Source: Streptomyces varsoviensis (GTDB lineage: Bacteria > Actinomycetota > Actinomycetes > Streptomycetales > Streptomycetaceae). Taken from it: DNA of 64,000 nt. How positions within the stretch are numbered: position 1 is the first letter of the stretch; every line of letters starts with the position of its first letter. The notes under the pieces were generated by a model. That model ran no database searches and was not told where the DNA came from. It saw only the letters and a list, made by a program, of their open reading frames with translations. Shown here one piece after another: positions 47,064 through 54,955 of the stretch. The position numbers and the translations under genes are program-made. The DNA lies in the NCBI RefSeq assembly GCF_000718635.1, contig NZ_JOBF01000008.1, positions 62,001 through 126,000 on the forward strand, given 5' to 3'.

Positions 47064-49097
47064 ATGCAGAACACCCCGCACATCCGCACCGACTTCCCGC
47101 ACCGCGTCTTCCGCGAGGACGTCCGCATCCCCATGGCGGACGGCACCGAGCTGTACGCGCGGATCTGGCGCCCGTACGGCTCCGAGCCCGTACCCGCCCT
47201 CCTCGAATACCTGCCGTACCGGCTCGGCGACTGGACCGCGCCGCGCGACGAGCAGCGCCACCCCTGGTACGCGGGGCACGGCTACGCGTCCGTACGGGTC
47301 GACGTGCGCGGCCACGGCAACTCGCGGGGCATGCCGGGCGACGAGTACGACGAGCAGGAGCTGGCCGACGGCGTCGCAGTCGTCGAATGGCTCGCCGCGC
47401 AGCCCTGGTGCAGCGGCCGGGTCGGCATGTTCGGCATCTCCTGGGGCGGCTTCAACAGCCTCCAGATCGCCGCCCGCGCCCCCGAGGCGCTCAAGGCGAT
47501 CGTCACCGTCTGCTCGGCGGACGACCGCTACGACAACGACGTGCACTACATGGGCGGCTCCGTGCTCGCCGTCGACATGCACGCCTGGGCCGCCACCATG
47601 CTGGCCTTCGTCTGCCGGCCGCCGGACCCCACCCATGTGGGCGACGACTGGCGGCGGATGTGGCTGGACCGGCTGGAGGCCGTGGAGCCCTTCATCCACA
47701 CCTGGCTGGCCCACCAGTCGCGGGACGACTACTGGCGGCACGGCAGCGTCAGCGAGGACTACTCCGCGATCGACGCCGCCGTGCTCGCGGTCGGCGGCTG
47801 GCACGACCCGTACCGGGACACCGTGCTGCGCCTGGTCGAACACCTCTCGGGCGACGGCGGCGCGCCCGTACGCGGGCTGATCGGGCCCTGGTCGCACCAG
47901 TACCCGGACCGCGGCCTGCCGCCCGGCCCCGCCATCGGCTTCCTCCAGGAGACCCTGCGCTGGTGGGACCACTGGCTCAAGGACGCCGACACCGGCGTCA
48001 TGGACGACCCGCTGCTACGGGCCTGGATCAGCGAATCCCACCCGCCGGCCACCGTCTACACCGAACTGCCCGGCCGCTGGGTCGGCGAGACCTCCTGGCC
48101 CTCCCCCGCCATCCGCACGACCGCCTACGCGCTGCCCGGCGACGCGCCCGTCGAGGTCGCCTCCCCGCAGCACACCGGCGTCGACGCGGGCCGCTTCTTC
48201 CCCTTCGGCAACGACGCCGACCTGCCGCCGGACCAGCGCGAGGAGGACGGCCGCTCGGTCTCCTTCGACTCCGCCCCGCTCACCGAGCGCGTCGAGATCC
48301 TCGGCCGCCCCCGCGTCCGGCTCCGCCTCACCTCCCAGGCGCGGCGCGGCCAGGTCATCGCCCGCGTCTGCGACGTGGCCCCGGACGGCTCGTCGACGCT
48401 GGTGACGCGCGGCGTCCTGAATCTCGCCGCCCGGCACGGCCGCGACCACCCCGTCGAATGGGCTCCCGGCACGACGGAGGACGTGGCCTTCGACCTCAAC
48501 GGCATCGGCCACGCCTTCCCGCCCGGCCACCGCATCCGGCTCTCGCTCTCCTCCGCGTACTGGCCGTGGATCTGGCCGCAGCCGGACGGCGACGGCTGGA
48601 CGGTGCACCCGTCCCACAGCGCGATGGACCTGCCGGTCAGGGACGCGTCGGGGGACTCGACCAGGCCGGCGATCGCCTTCGCCGCCCCGGAACAGTCGCA
48701 ACCCCTCGCCGTCGAATACCCGGAGCCCCCCGAGTCGGAGACCCCCCGCCCGGAACGCCGCGTCATCCGCGACGTCGCCACCGCCGACTGGACCCTGGAG
48801 GTCGACCCCCGCTATGGCGGCACCCGCGTCTACCCCGACGGCCTCCACTTCACCGAAGACGCCCTGGAGACCTACCGCATCCGCACCTACGACCCCCTCA
48901 CCGCCCGAACCCGCTCCGACTGGCACATCCGCCTGCACCGCCCCGACATCGGCTGGGACGTACGCATCGACACGGAGTCGCAGATCACCGCCGACGCGAC
49001 GGACTTCGAGACCTACAACAAGGTGACCTGCCGCGAGGGCGAGGACATCGTCTTCGAACGCGAATGGCGCAAGCGAATCCCGCGCACGGCGGGCTGA
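47064..49097 (+). CDS. CocE/NonD-family serine hydrolase (X-Pro dipeptidyl-peptidase-like)
   Basis: The 677-residue protein belongs to the S15/CocE group, alpha/beta hydrolases acting on acyl amides, esters or X-Pro peptides. The nucleophile motif GISWGG, the oxyanion region YLPYRLGDW, the Asp-containing VGGWHDPYRD and His in GPWSHQYPD form the catalytic apparatus. A jelly-roll domain covers the C-terminal third (VSFDSAPLTERVEILGRPRV). No signal peptide is seen, so it is probably cytoplasmic. It is 18 bp downstream of the peptide transporter and convergent with the methyltransferase gene. Confidence 0.9.
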   Translation: MQNTPHIRTDFPHRVFREDVRIPMADGTELYARIWRPYGSEPVPALLEYLPYRLGDWTAPRDEQRHPWYAGHGYASVRVDVRGHGNSRGMPGDEYDEQELADGVAVVEWLAAQPWCSGRVGMFGISWGGFNSLQIAARAPEALKAIVTVCSADDRYDNDVHYMGGSVLAVDMHAWAATMLAFVCRPPDPTHVGDDWRRMWLDRLEAVEPFIHTWLAHQSRDDYWRHGSVSEDYSAIDAAVLAVGGWHDPYRDTVLRLVEHLSGDGGAPVRGLIGPWSHQYPDRGLPPGPAIGFLQETLRWWDHWLKDADTGVMDDPLLRAWISESHPPATVYTELPGRWVGETSWPSPAIRTTAYALPGDAPVEVASPQHTGVDAGRFFPFGNDADLPPDQREEDGRSVSFDSAPLTERVEILGRPRVRLRLTSQARRGQVIARVCDVAPDGSSTLVTRGVLNLAARHGRDHPVEWAPGTTEDVAFDLNGIGHAFPPGHRIRLSLSSAYWPWIWPQPDGDGWTVHPSHSAMDLPVRDASGDSTRPAIAFAAPEQSQPLAVEYPEPPESETPRPERRVIRDVATADWTLEVDPRYGGTRVYPDGLHFTEDALETYRIRTYDPLTARTRSDWHIRLHRPDIGWDVRIDTESQITADATDFETYNKVTCREGEDIVFEREWRKRIPRTAG

Positions 49098-49102
49098 TTT
49101 CC

Positions 49103-49282
49103 TCAGACCGGCCAGGCCGCGTCGCGGCCCCGTCAGACCGGCCAGGTCGCGTCGCGGTCCCGTCAGACCGGCCAGGCCGCGTCGCGGCCCCGTCAGACCG
49201 GCCAGGCCGCGTCGCGGTCCCGTCAGACCGGCCAGGCCGCGTCGCGGTCCCGTCAGACCGGCCAGGCCGCGTCGCGGTCCGC
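49103..49282. repeat. Six 30-bp tandem repeats overlapping the 3' end of the methyltransferase gene
   Basis: Six units of 30 bp (49103-49132 through 49253-49282) each begin TCAGACCGGCCAGG and end GTCGCGGYCCCG or similar. On the minus strand every unit contains a TGA, and the last unit is the real stop and final codons of the methyltransferase gene. Confidence 0.95.
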
Positions 49283-50164
49283 GCCCCACCAGGCGGCGGG
49301 GGCCCGCCCGTCCGCTCCCACGGTGAGCCCGAACCGCTCGGGCCCGGGCCGCCCGTGCCCCTCCCACCAGCGAAAGGCGCCCTCCACTTCGTCCCAGAGC
49401 CGCCGCGCCCCGGACTGGTACACCTTGGCCCGCTCGCGGCCGTCCCGGAAGACGACGACAGCCCAGGACCGGTCCGTGAGCCCGTAGAACCAGACCGCAC
49501 GCCGGCCGCCGCGGTCGCGGTCGGCGTTGCGGGCGACGTACCGCACGCGGAGCCCGACGACGAACCCGGCCCGCCGCAAGCCGTCTTCCGGCACGTCGGT
49601 GTACGAGACCTCCGCGGCGTCCATGGCCTCGGCCCCGGAGACGTAGGCGTCGTGCCGGGGCCATACGAACCGCTGGGACCGCATCCGCATGAACGCGACG
49701 GAACGCGTGAACGCCCCGGAGGCGATCCGCCCGTCCTCATCGACGACAAGCCGTGCCGTGGCCTCGTCGGCCCCGTAATAGGTCCCCCACGGAACCAGGA
49801 CGACCCCGCCGGGCCGGGTCTGCCGAACCCACGCGCCGGGAACATCCCGCACCCCACACGTGACAATGACCCGGTCGAACGGAGCCCGCTCAGGGCACCC
49901 CAGGGCCCCGTCCCCGTGCACCACTTCCACGGGCGCCCCGAACCGCTCCAGGGCCGCCCGCCCCCGCGCGGCGACGGCCCCGTCCACCTCCACCGTGACG
50001 ACATTCGCCGCCCCGACCCGGTGCGCGAGCAACGCGGCATTCCACCCCGTGCCCGTCCCGACCTCCAAGACCCGCTGCCCCGGCCGCACATCGAGATCCC
50101 GCAGCATCGAGAACACCAGACTCGGCATGGAGGAGGAGGAACTGAACGAGCCCCCCGGCTCCAC
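49253..50164 (-). CDS. PCMT-like methyltransferase, N-terminally short
   Basis: The 303-residue protein matches the SAM-dependent isoaspartate methyltransferase-like family (FxLD-system type) from its SSSSMPSLVFSMLRDLDV motif onward. Motif I is VLEVGTGTGWNAALLA, then VVTVEVD and DRVIVTCGVRDVP, followed by a C-terminal domain of unknown role (SWAVVVFRDGRERAKVYQSG). The usual N-terminal 60-80 residues are missing, because a stop (TGA near 50223) precedes the GTG at 50164. It may be a truncated, possibly non-functional copy. Its last codons are repeated five more times downstream. Confidence 0.75.
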   Translation of the reverse strand: MEPGGSFSSSSSMPSLVFSMLRDLDVRPGQRVLEVGTGTGWNAALLAHRVGAANVVTVEVDGAVAARGRAALERFGAPVEVVHGDGALGCPERAPFDRVIVTCGVRDVPGAWVRQTRPGGVVLVPWGTYYGADEATARLVVDEDGRIASGAFTRSVAFMRMRSQRFVWPRHDAYVSGAEAMDAAEVSYTDVPEDGLRRAGFVVGLRVRYVARNADRDRGGRRAVWFYGLTDRSWAVVVFRDGRERAKVYQSGARRLWDEVEGAFRWWEGHGRPGPERFGLTVGADGRAPAAWWGADRDAAWPV

Positions 50165-50362
50165 ACCGCTTCCCCCACAACGTCCCCCTCGACTTGCCCC
50201 TCTTGCTCCTCTTGCCCCTCAACGAGGCCAGGGCTCCATCGTGGCCTCAACGGCCCGGCGGGGGAACACACTTACTGATGTGCAACCCGAACGAGTGACT
50301 CGCGCATCAACCGCGAGCAAGGCGGGGCCGCAGGCCCTGGGGCGGGGTTCAGGCGGGCGGGG

Positions 50363-51097
50363 TCACAGTTGGGTGCCGCCGCCGTCGACTGTGAGTTCGG
50401 CGCCGGTGGTGAAGGTGGCGTCGAAGGCGAGGAAGGCGGCGGCTCGTGCGACCTCCTCCGGGGTGCCCATGCGGCCCATCGGGATGAGGGCGGCGAAGTT
50501 CTCCCGCATTTCTTCCACGACCTCGGCGGGCAGGGTCTTGTACAGGATTCCCGTGTCGATCGGGCCTGGGCTGACCGCGTTGACGCGTATGCCGCGCGGC
50601 TGGAGTTCGCGGGCCCAACTGCGGGCCAGTGAGCGGAGGGCAGCCTTGCTGGCCGAGTAGACGGTGTGGTCGGGCAGGCCCAGTTCGTTGGAGATGGAGG
50701 TGGTCAGCACCACGCCGCTGCCCTCGGCGAGCAGCGGGAGGAGCCGCTGCAATGTGAAGAAGGGGCCCTTGGTGTTGGCCGTGAAAATGGTGTCGTACAT
50801 TTCCTCGGTCACCGCGTTGAACGGCACCAATGTGGTGACGCCGGAATTCAGGAACACCGCGTCCAACTGCCCGAATTCGTCCTCGATCCTCCCGGCCAGG
50901 GCCTCGGTGTCGGTTTTCGAGGTGACGTCGCCGCGCACCGCGATCAGCCCCTCTTTGGCCGCCGTTTCCAGTGCGGATTCCTTGCGCCCGGTAATCATCA
51001 CCCGAGAGCCCTCGGCCGTCAGCAGCCGCGCGATCGCCAGTCCGATTCCCTCGCTGCCGCCGGTGACAAGGGCGCGCTTTCCTTCGTAATTTCCCAT
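50363..51097 (-). CDS. SDR-family oxidoreductase
   Basis: The 244-residue classical short-chain dehydrogenase has the cofactor motif TGGSEGIGLAIA, the NSG variant of NAG (FLNSGVTTL), the active-site SISNE and VYSASKAALRS with Tyr and Lys, and SPGPIDTGI. Arg after the first strand (MITGRKES) suggests NADP(H). The ATG at 51097 has GAGG upstream. It is divergent from a LysR gene, a classic regulator-target pair. The substrate is unknown. Confidence 0.92.
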   Translation of the reverse strand: MGNYEGKRALVTGGSEGIGLAIARLLTAEGSRVMITGRKESALETAAKEGLIAVRGDVTSKTDTEALAGRIEDEFGQLDAVFLNSGVTTLVPFNAVTEEMYDTIFTANTKGPFFTLQRLLPLLAEGSGVVLTTSISNELGLPDHTVYSASKAALRSLARSWARELQPRGIRVNAVSPGPIDTGILYKTLPAEVVEEMRENFAALIPMGRMGTPEEVARAAAFLAFDATFTTGAELTVDGGGTQL

Positions 51098-51154
51098 GCC
51101 TCGATGAAATACCGGCCTCGCGGACGGCGTCCAAGACCTGAATTGCAACCCGTC

Positions 51155-51169
51155 ATGCGCGCACCGCAT
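51155..51169. promoter_or_regulatory. LysR-type T-N11-A box
   Basis: In the 89-bp gap between the divergent SDR and LysR genes, ATGCG-N5-CGCAT forms a 15-bp palindrome with T at 51156 and A at 51168. It fits a LysR-family binding core. Confidence 0.65.
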
Positions 51170-51186
51170 GGAGGTAACCTGGCGGT

Positions 51187-52092
51187 GTGCGCATTCCCGG
51201 CTCGGACCTCGATCTTCGGCTCGTCGGCTACTTCACGGCGGTCGCGGAGCACGCCAACTTCGGCCGGGCCGCCGCGGCGCTGCACGTCGCGCAGCCGTCC
51301 CTGAGCCGCCGGATCCAGCGCCTTGAGGAACACCTCGGCGTGCGCCTCTTCGACCGCACCCCGCAGGGCAGCCGGCTCACGGAGGCCGGGCGCGCCTTTC
51401 TGCCGCAGGCCCAGGCGCTGCTCCAGGCCGCGCACCGGGCCGAGCTCACGGCCCGCGACGCCGGCGCTCCGCGCGAGTTCACCATCGGGTACGTCGAGGA
51501 CCTGGTCATCACGCACGCCGTGCGCCGGCTGCGGCAGCGGCACCCCGCGGCCCGCATCCGCACCCGCTACCTGGAGTGGAACGACGCCCGCGCCCTCACC
51601 GACCGCCGCGTGGACGCCCTGGTCGCGCGCGCCCCGCTGCCCTTCCCCACCGACCGGCTGCGCCTGGCCGAGCTGTGGTCCGAGCCGCGGGTCCTCGTCG
51701 TCCCCGCCGGCCACCGCCTGGCGGGCCGGGAGTCGGTGACCGTCGAAGACCTCGGCGAGGAGGTCTTCCCGCAGTGCCCGAGCGCGGTCCCCGAGTGGAG
51801 CGACTTCGCCCGGCTGGAGCCCCGGCCGGACGGCGCCCCGGCGCGCAGCGCCCCGATCGACTACGAAGCGTTCGAGGACAAGCTCGACCTGGCCGCCGAG
51901 GGGCAGATGGTGCTGATCCTCGCCGCCGGCGACCGCCGGCCCCGACTGCGCCCCGGCCTGACCACCGTCCCCATCGAGGACATCGCCCCGGTCAGCACCG
52001 TCCTGGCCACCCGCGCCGCCGACACCAACCCCCTGATCCACGACCTCCTCACCGCCTGGCCCCCCGCCGAGCCCTCGGTCCAGGGCCGCTGA
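51187..52092 (+). CDS. LysR-family transcriptional regulator
   Basis: The 301-residue protein has the N-terminal winged helix (LVGYFTAVAEHANFGRAAAALHVAQPSLSRRIQRLEEHLG, split here as adjoining blocks) and a periplasmic-binding-like effector domain beginning EFTIGYVEDL. The GTG at 51187 follows GGAGGT. Divergence from the SDR gene and the shared palindrome indicate that it regulates that gene and probably itself. The co-inducer may be the SDR substrate or product. Confidence 0.92.
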   Translation: MRIPGSDLDLRLVGYFTAVAEHANFGRAAAALHVAQPSLSRRIQRLEEHLGVRLFDRTPQGSRLTEAGRAFLPQAQALLQAAHRAELTARDAGAPREFTIGYVEDLVITHAVRRLRQRHPAARIRTRYLEWNDARALTDRRVDALVARAPLPFPTDRLRLAELWSEPRVLVVPAGHRLAGRESVTVEDLGEEVFPQCPSAVPEWSDFARLEPRPDGAPARSAPIDYEAFEDKLDLAAEGQMVLILAAGDRRPRLRPGLTTVPIEDIAPVSTVLATRAADTNPLIHDLLTAWPPAEPSVQGR

Positions 52093-52165
52093 GCGGTACG
52101 TACGCCGGGGGCTCATCCGCGCTCCGGGCGGCAATGACGTGGCGCGGCGCGCGAGAGGGCCCCTC

Positions 52166-53389
52166 TTAACCCCCCAGCCCCGCCACCGCCCTGGCCACGC
52201 GCGGGGAGGCGTATTCCGTGCCGCAGACGAAGCGCATGACCGGGCCGAAGCTCGCCGCGGCCGGCAGGCCCGTGAAGTGGAGGCCGGGGATGGACGAGCC
52301 GTAGCCGGCGTCGAGGCGGGGGCCGTCGGCGCTGACGGCGAGGCGGGCGCGGAGGTCGTGGCCGAGGAAGCCGAGGGCGGCGAGGTCGACGCGGTAGCCG
52401 GTGGCGGCCATGACGTGGTCGGCGGTCAGTTCGCTCGCGGGGCCGTCGGCGCCGGCGAGAGTGAGGACCGGGCGGCCGTCCTCGACTCGGGCCCGTACGA
52501 TCCGCTTGCCCTCGGTGACCTGTACGCGACCGATGAAGCGGTCCCGCAGCCACCACGCGCCGAGCGGCCCCAGCACCCGCTTGACCAGGAACTTCCGGGT
52601 CGGCGGCGGAAGGTGGCGGAAGCCCTCGGCGTAGTACGTGAGGGCGTACAGCGACCAGGCGCGGCCGAACGGCGTCTCCGGGCGCAGCGGCGGCTGGCCG
52701 TCCGGGGCGGTGCCGAACCGCACCGCGCCCCGGCCGCGCGCGACCACCCGCACCGAGGCGGCCCCGGCCTCGGCGAGCAGCACGGCGTTCTCCAGCGCCG
52801 ACTGCCCGGCCCCGACCACGACGACATGGGCCCCGGCGAAGCGCGACAGGTCACGGTGTTGCGAACTGTGCGACAGCGAACCGGTCGCGGAGGGGCCGTC
52901 CGGCGCGGCGGGGGCCAGTTCGGGCGGCAGGTACGCGAGCCCGGAGAGCCCGGTGGCGACGACCACGGCGCGCGCCGTGAACTGCTCGCCGGAGTCGAGC
53001 TTCAGCTCGAAATCGGAACCGCCGGGGTGGCGGCCCTTCGTCCGCCGGTCCACGGACACCACCCGCACCTGCTCCAACTCCGGCACCAGCCGCTCCTGGA
53101 ACCACTCCCCGTACCGCGCGAAGGTCTCGACGGGTATGACGTCCCAGTCCGACTCGTACCGCCGCTCCCCCGCCGCCTGGCAGTAGTCGAGCAGCGTGTG
53201 GCCGGGCTGCGGGGCGTCGATGCTGGAGGCGGCCGGCGTCGATTTGAGCAGCATCCCGGCGGGCATGTGCTCGCGCCAGCTCACCATCGGCGCGCCGAAC
53301 ACACGGGCGGGCACCCCGCGCGCCCGCAGGTGCGCGGCGGTCGAGAGGCCGTACGGACCGGCCCCGATGACTGCTACCGGATGTGTCAC
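52166..53389 (-). CDS. FAD/NAD(P)-binding oxidoreductase, monooxygenase-like
   Basis: The 407-residue flavoprotein has the N-terminal FAD motif VIGAGPYGLSTAAHL, a second dinucleotide fold VVVGAGQSALENAVL for NAD(P)H, and the FMO-like ATGYRVDLAALG. It resembles N-hydroxylating or Baeyer-Villiger-type monooxygenases but has no family-specific signature that I can name. The GTG at 53389 has GGGGAGG upstream. It is 19 bp downstream of an ATP-grasp gene and almost certainly cotranscribed with it. Substrate unknown; the pair may modify an amino acid or peptide. Confidence 0.87.
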   Translation of the reverse strand: MTHPVAVIGAGPYGLSTAAHLRARGVPARVFGAPMVSWREHMPAGMLLKSTPAASSIDAPQPGHTLLDYCQAAGERRYESDWDVIPVETFARYGEWFQERLVPELEQVRVVSVDRRTKGRHPGGSDFELKLDSGEQFTARAVVVATGLSGLAYLPPELAPAAPDGPSATGSLSHSSQHRDLSRFAGAHVVVVGAGQSALENAVLLAEAGAASVRVVARGRGAVRFGTAPDGQPPLRPETPFGRAWSLYALTYYAEGFRHLPPPTRKFLVKRVLGPLGAWWLRDRFIGRVQVTEGKRIVRARVEDGRPVLTLAGADGPASELTADHVMAATGYRVDLAALGFLGHDLRARLAVSADGPRLDAGYGSSIPGLHFTGLPAAASFGPVMRFVCGTEYASPRVARAVAGLGG

Positions 53390-53408
53390 TAGTCCCCTCC
53401 CCAGGGCG

Positions 53409-54686
53409 TTACTCGGCGATGGCGCGGCGCCGCGTGCGACGGGCGCGCCACAGTTGCAGCAGGTGCCGGGCGCCCGGCCGGACGAACCGGACGAGCATCG
53501 TGAAGAACGGCTTGATGTCGTCGCGCGCGACCCACGCCAGCTCCGTGGAGCTCGGGCGCGCGGGCGCGTGCGGGGTGGTGTAGCCGCTGCGGCGGTACGC
53601 GGCGTACGCGGGCAGGTCGATGTTCTCGACGATGAAGCGGCGCCCCGCGAGCTGCTCGCCCTCGGGGACCTTGCGGCCGGTGAGGTCGAGGTGCTGGGCC
53701 CGTACGACGTCGATGCCCCACTCGTTCTCGAAGAGCCGGAACTGGGCGCCCATCCGGGGGTTGAAGTCCAGCAGTTTGTAGAGCCCGTCGCGCCGGTCGT
53801 ACCGCCAGTCGAGGTCCACGATGCCGGAGAACCCGATCCGCTTAATGAACTGCGCCGTCATCTCGGCCAGTTCGGGGTTGTCGACGACGTACGCGTTGGC
53901 CGTCATCCCGGCGTGCGGCGGCCAGGAGCGGACCTTCACACCCGTGAACATGGACAGCGCCGTGGACTCCGCGTCGAAGTAGGCGTGGACGATCCAGTCC
54001 TCGGCCTCCTCGCGCGGCAGATACTCCTGGATGATCACGCCGGGCCGCGGGCCCCACTCCCGCGCCAGCTCCAGCAGTTCACGCGGGCCGCCGATGCGCG
54101 TCGTGCCGTGCACGGCCGGCTTGCGCCGCCGCTCGAACGCCTCGCGGTTCTTGGCGACCACGGGAAAGCGCGCCGCGGCCGCGTACCGCGCGATCTCCTC
54201 GTACGAGTCCGGGAACGCGGCGGCCGGCGAGGGCACCCCGTGCTCCACGCAGAGCTGGTGCAGGCCCTGCTTGCTGGCGAGGCGGCGGGGTAACTCCGGC
54301 TCCACGCGCGGGAAGAGGAAGCGCGGACGGAGCGCGTCCGCCTGCTCGGCGATCAGCACCGCAGCCTCCTCGTCGGTCGGGATCAGCAGCGTCGGCCGGC
54401 CGATCCGGCGGCCGATCCCCAGCAGACCCTCGACCAGCCGCTCGGGGCGCTCCGTGCCGGTCGTCGGCCACACGAAGCCGCGGCTGAGATAGCGGGAGGC
54501 GGCGGCGGGGGTCCAACGGTCCTCGGTGACGGCGAACATGGGGACACCGAGCCGGCCGAGGCTGCGGATCGCGCCCACCCCGCCGTGGTGCAGCGGGTAG
54601 TCGCCGAACTTCACGATCAATCCGGGAACGGACCGGTCCGCCGCGATGGGCGTGCTCCTGCTCGCCACCAGCTCCCCCTCGGTCAC
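53409..54686 (-). CDS. ATP-grasp ligase
   Basis: The 425-residue protein has an ATP-grasp fold: a Rossmann-like N-terminal part (VKFGDYPLHHGGVGAIRSLG), the Lys-containing FPVVAKNREAFERR, the IIQEYLPREEAEDWIVHA block and the Mg-binding DFNPRMGAQFRLF. Such enzymes join a carboxylate to an amine or thiol through an acyl-phosphate. The GTG at 54686 has GAGG nearby and begins the family-like region. The downstream flavoprotein and this ligase form a two-gene unit, divergent from fumarylacetoacetase. Product unknown. Confidence 0.87.
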   Translation of the reverse strand: MTEGELVASRSTPIAADRSVPGLIVKFGDYPLHHGGVGAIRSLGRLGVPMFAVTEDRWTPAAASRYLSRGFVWPTTGTERPERLVEGLLGIGRRIGRPTLLIPTDEEAAVLIAEQADALRPRFLFPRVEPELPRRLASKQGLHQLCVEHGVPSPAAAFPDSYEEIARYAAAARFPVVAKNREAFERRRKPAVHGTTRIGGPRELLELAREWGPRPGVIIQEYLPREEAEDWIVHAYFDAESTALSMFTGVKVRSWPPHAGMTANAYVVDNPELAEMTAQFIKRIGFSGIVDLDWRYDRRDGLYKLLDFNPRMGAQFRLFENEWGIDVVRAQHLDLTGRKVPEGEQLAGRRFIVENIDLPAYAAYRRSGYTTPHAPARPSSTELAWVARDDIKPFFTMLVRFVRPGARHLLQLWRARRTRRRAIAE

Positions 54687-54955
54687 CGCAGCGCAGCGGC
54701 CCCCCCACTGTGCGTGACCCGACTTGGCACGCTACTTCGGAATCTCCTGTTCCAGCAAGGCGTTTCGGGACATTGCGAGTGCTTTAAGGAGCGTTTCAGC
54801 GCCACTTCGAAGGCGGCCTGAACGCTCGCTTCCGGGCGGCCGGCGGGCTCGTCCGGAACGCCCCCCACCGCGCCGCTTCGACCGGTTGCCCAGCGGGCGA
54901 CAGGCCGTAATCTGGTCCGAGCCAATCGGCGACGAGGAAGGCGAGGCAGCACCCC

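Noticed and set aside
49103..49282. Possible CRISPR array
   Set aside because: The six 30-bp units abut with no spacers, and the unit is the 3' end of a coding gene.
45656..50278. A 1540-codon open frame on the plus strand
   Set aside because: It is a shadow frame over the peptide transporter, CocE and methyltransferase genes, made of Arg/Pro/Gly-rich sequence with no known fold.
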